Below, piece by piece: positions 4,708 to 5,642 of a stretch of 5,642 bases of DNA. The position numbers and the translations under genes are program-made. The first letter of the stretch is position 1; each line of letters opens with the position of its first letter. The notes beneath the pieces are model-generated. The model did no database searches. It saw only the letters and a program-made list of their open reading frames with translations, and was not told where the DNA came from. The stretch comes from Acidiferrobacteraceae bacterium (lineage in GTDB: Bacteria; Pseudomonadota; Gammaproteobacteria; Acidiferrobacterales; Acidiferrobacteraceae), in NCBI GenBank assembly GCA_027343725.1, contig DAHWKH010000138.1, forward strand, positions 1 to 5,642, read 5' to 3'.

Positions 4708-5642
4708 GGGCGCCGCCAAGGCACAAGGATCCCTCGTAGAAGACCGCCGACTGCCCGGGGGTCACGGCGCGCTGCGGGCGCGCGAAGCGCACGTCCAGGC
4801 CGCCATCCGCCGCGCCCTCGACCCAGGCCTCCTCCCGCGCCTGGCGATAGCGGATCTTGACGTGTCCGTGCCAGGGGAGCGCGGGGGGCGGGCCCAGCCA
4901 ATAGGGGACCCCGGTGCGGCAGGTGCTGCGATAAAGGCGCGGGTGCTCGCGCCCCTGCACGATCACGAGCGCCTTGTCGCCGAGGCGTTTGTCGGCGACA
5001 TACCAAGCCGCCCCCGGCCCGCCGACGCCGAGTCCGTGGCGCTGGCCGATGGTGTAGTACATGAGGCCATCGTGGTGGCCCTTGAGCTCGCCCGTGTCGC
5101 TCACGATCGGCCCCGGGGCGTCGCGCAAATAGCGCTTGAGGAAGGCCTGGAAGGGTCGCTCGCCGATGAAACAGATCCCGCTGCTGGACGCGCGCGCGGC
5201 ATTGGGAAACCCCAGGGCGGATGCGCGCGCGCGCACCTCGGCCTTTAAGAGCGTGCCGATCGGGAAGCGCGTGTAGGGCAGGACCTCGGACGCTATGGTG
5301 TGAAGAAAATAGCTCTGGTCTTTTTGTTCATCGCAGCCCGCGAGCAGGCGCAGCGCATCCCCGCGGCGCGCGATCCGCGCGTAGTGGCCGGTGGCCATGA
5401 GATCGGCGCCGAGGTGCTGCGCGTGCGCCCAGAAGAGGTCGAACTTGATCTCGCGGTTGCAGAGCACGTCGGGGTTCGGGGTGAGCCCCGCGGCGCAATC
5501 GGCGAGAAAGCGCTGAAAGACGCGCTCGCGGTATTCCTGCGCGAAGTTGACCGCGTGTAAGGGGATCTCGAGGCGTTCGGCGATCACACGGGCCGATTCA
5601 TAGTCGGCCGCCGCCTGGCAGTACCCGTCGCGATCGTCGTCC
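4664..5642 (-). CDS. mnmA: tRNA-specific 2-thiouridylase MnmA, N-terminus beyond right edge
   Basis: MnmA adenylates and then thiolates U34 of tRNAs for Lys, Glu and Gln, taking sulfur from the Tus relay or equivalent, in the cytoplasm. 325 residues plus the stop are visible. By comparison with E. coli about 40 N-terminal residues, including the PP-loop SGGVDSS, lie outside. Visible motifs are DDDRDGYCQAAADYESAR (1-18), NFAQEY (32-37), TPNPDVLCNREIKF with the first catalytic cysteine (C61, matching E. coli C102), MATGHYAR (82-89), KDQSYFLHT (107-115), SSGICFIGER with the second catalytic cysteine (C157, matching C199), GLMYYTIGQRHGLGVGG (192-208), REHPRLY (231-237) and VTPGQSAVFYEGSLCLGG (293-310). 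The C-terminus ends in an Ala/Pro tail, EEPAPPAPAP, which is also the part overlapping the UDG-like gene by 44 bp. All visible catalytic residues are intact. Confidence 0.97.
   Translation of the reverse strand, partial: DDDRDGYCQAAADYESARVIAERLEIPLHAVNFAQEYRERVFQRFLADCAAGLTPNPDVLCNREIKFDLFWAHAQHLGADLMATGHYARIARRGDALRLLAGCDEQKDQSYFLHTIASEVLPYTRFPIGTLLKAEVRARASALGFPNAARASSSGICFIGERPFQAFLKRYLRDAPGPIVSDTGELKGHHDGLMYYTIGQRHGLGVGGPGAAWYVADKRLGDKALVIVQGREHPRLYRSTCRTGVPYWLGPPPALPWHGHVKIRYRQAREEAWVEGAADGGLDVRFARPQRAVTPGQSAVFYEGSLCLGGALIRAEEPAPPAPAP
5222..5236. other. Perfect alternating purine-pyrimidine tract within mnmA
   Basis: TGCGCGCGCGCGCAC is a 15-base strictly alternating run, of which the first 14 bases form a perfect palindrome. 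It encodes part of VRARASAL in MnmA. It has Z-DNA or cruciform potential, although Arg-Ala codon choice alone could explain it. Confidence 0.4.

Noticed and set aside
4114..4719. Minus-strand 201-codon open frame opposite the UDG-like gene, considered as a possible hflD remnant
   Set aside because: The translation shows no HflD-like helical pattern and mirrors the UDG-like coding frame, so it is a shadow.
4700..4735. GAGGG...CCCTC arms after the UDG-like stop, considered as a terminator
   Set aside because: The loop is long, the stem short and no T-run follows. It lies inside mnmA coding sequence.

Overview
The window comes from a GC-rich bacterium. The gene content and order (adenylosuccinate lyase of the long PurB type, an MnmA similar to the E. 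coli enzyme, and a CbpA/CbpM pair) point to a gammaproteobacterium. I cannot name a genus from the sequence alone. Codons end mostly in G or C, and Ala-Arg runs written as GCGCGC are frequent. Coding density is very high: apart from a 159-bp and a 55-bp divergent gap, genes abut or overlap. There is no sign of a mobile element, CRISPR array, tRNA or rRNA.

Layout from left to right. Positions 1-350 (minus) hold the N-terminal part of a phospholipase D-like protein. It is preceded on the same strand by a small unknown 78-aa gene (380-616), and the two probably form an operon. A 159-bp divergent control region (617-775) separates them from a plus-strand gene (776-1438) for a 220-aa protein with three zinc-ribbon-like cysteine motifs. 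That gene meets the minus-strand cbpM tail to tail with a 4-nt overlap. Going right, the minus strand carries cbpM (1435-1764), cbpA (1761-2654) and purB (2661-4052). They are packed as one transcription unit in the order purB, cbpA, cbpM: 6 nt between purB and cbpA, and an ATGA overlap between cbpA and cbpM. A 55-bp divergent gap leads to a plus-strand uracil-DNA-glycosylase-superfamily gene (4108-4707). Its 3' end overlaps the 3' end of mnmA (minus, 4664 to the right edge, N-terminus missing) by 44 bp.

How the genes relate. PurB makes AMP and AICAR precursors in purine synthesis. CbpA is a DnaJ-class co-chaperone and CbpM is its small J-domain-binding modulator, so those two act together. 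MnmA puts the 2-thio group on the wobble uridine of some tRNAs. In E. coli, mnmA-hflD-purB is one co-directional block. Here mnmA and purB keep their order and strand, but the hflD position is taken by an oppositely oriented UDG-superfamily gene. I see no convincing new defence or mobile system. The most open items are the triple zinc-ribbon protein, the 78-aa protein, and the rearranged mnmA-purB interval.
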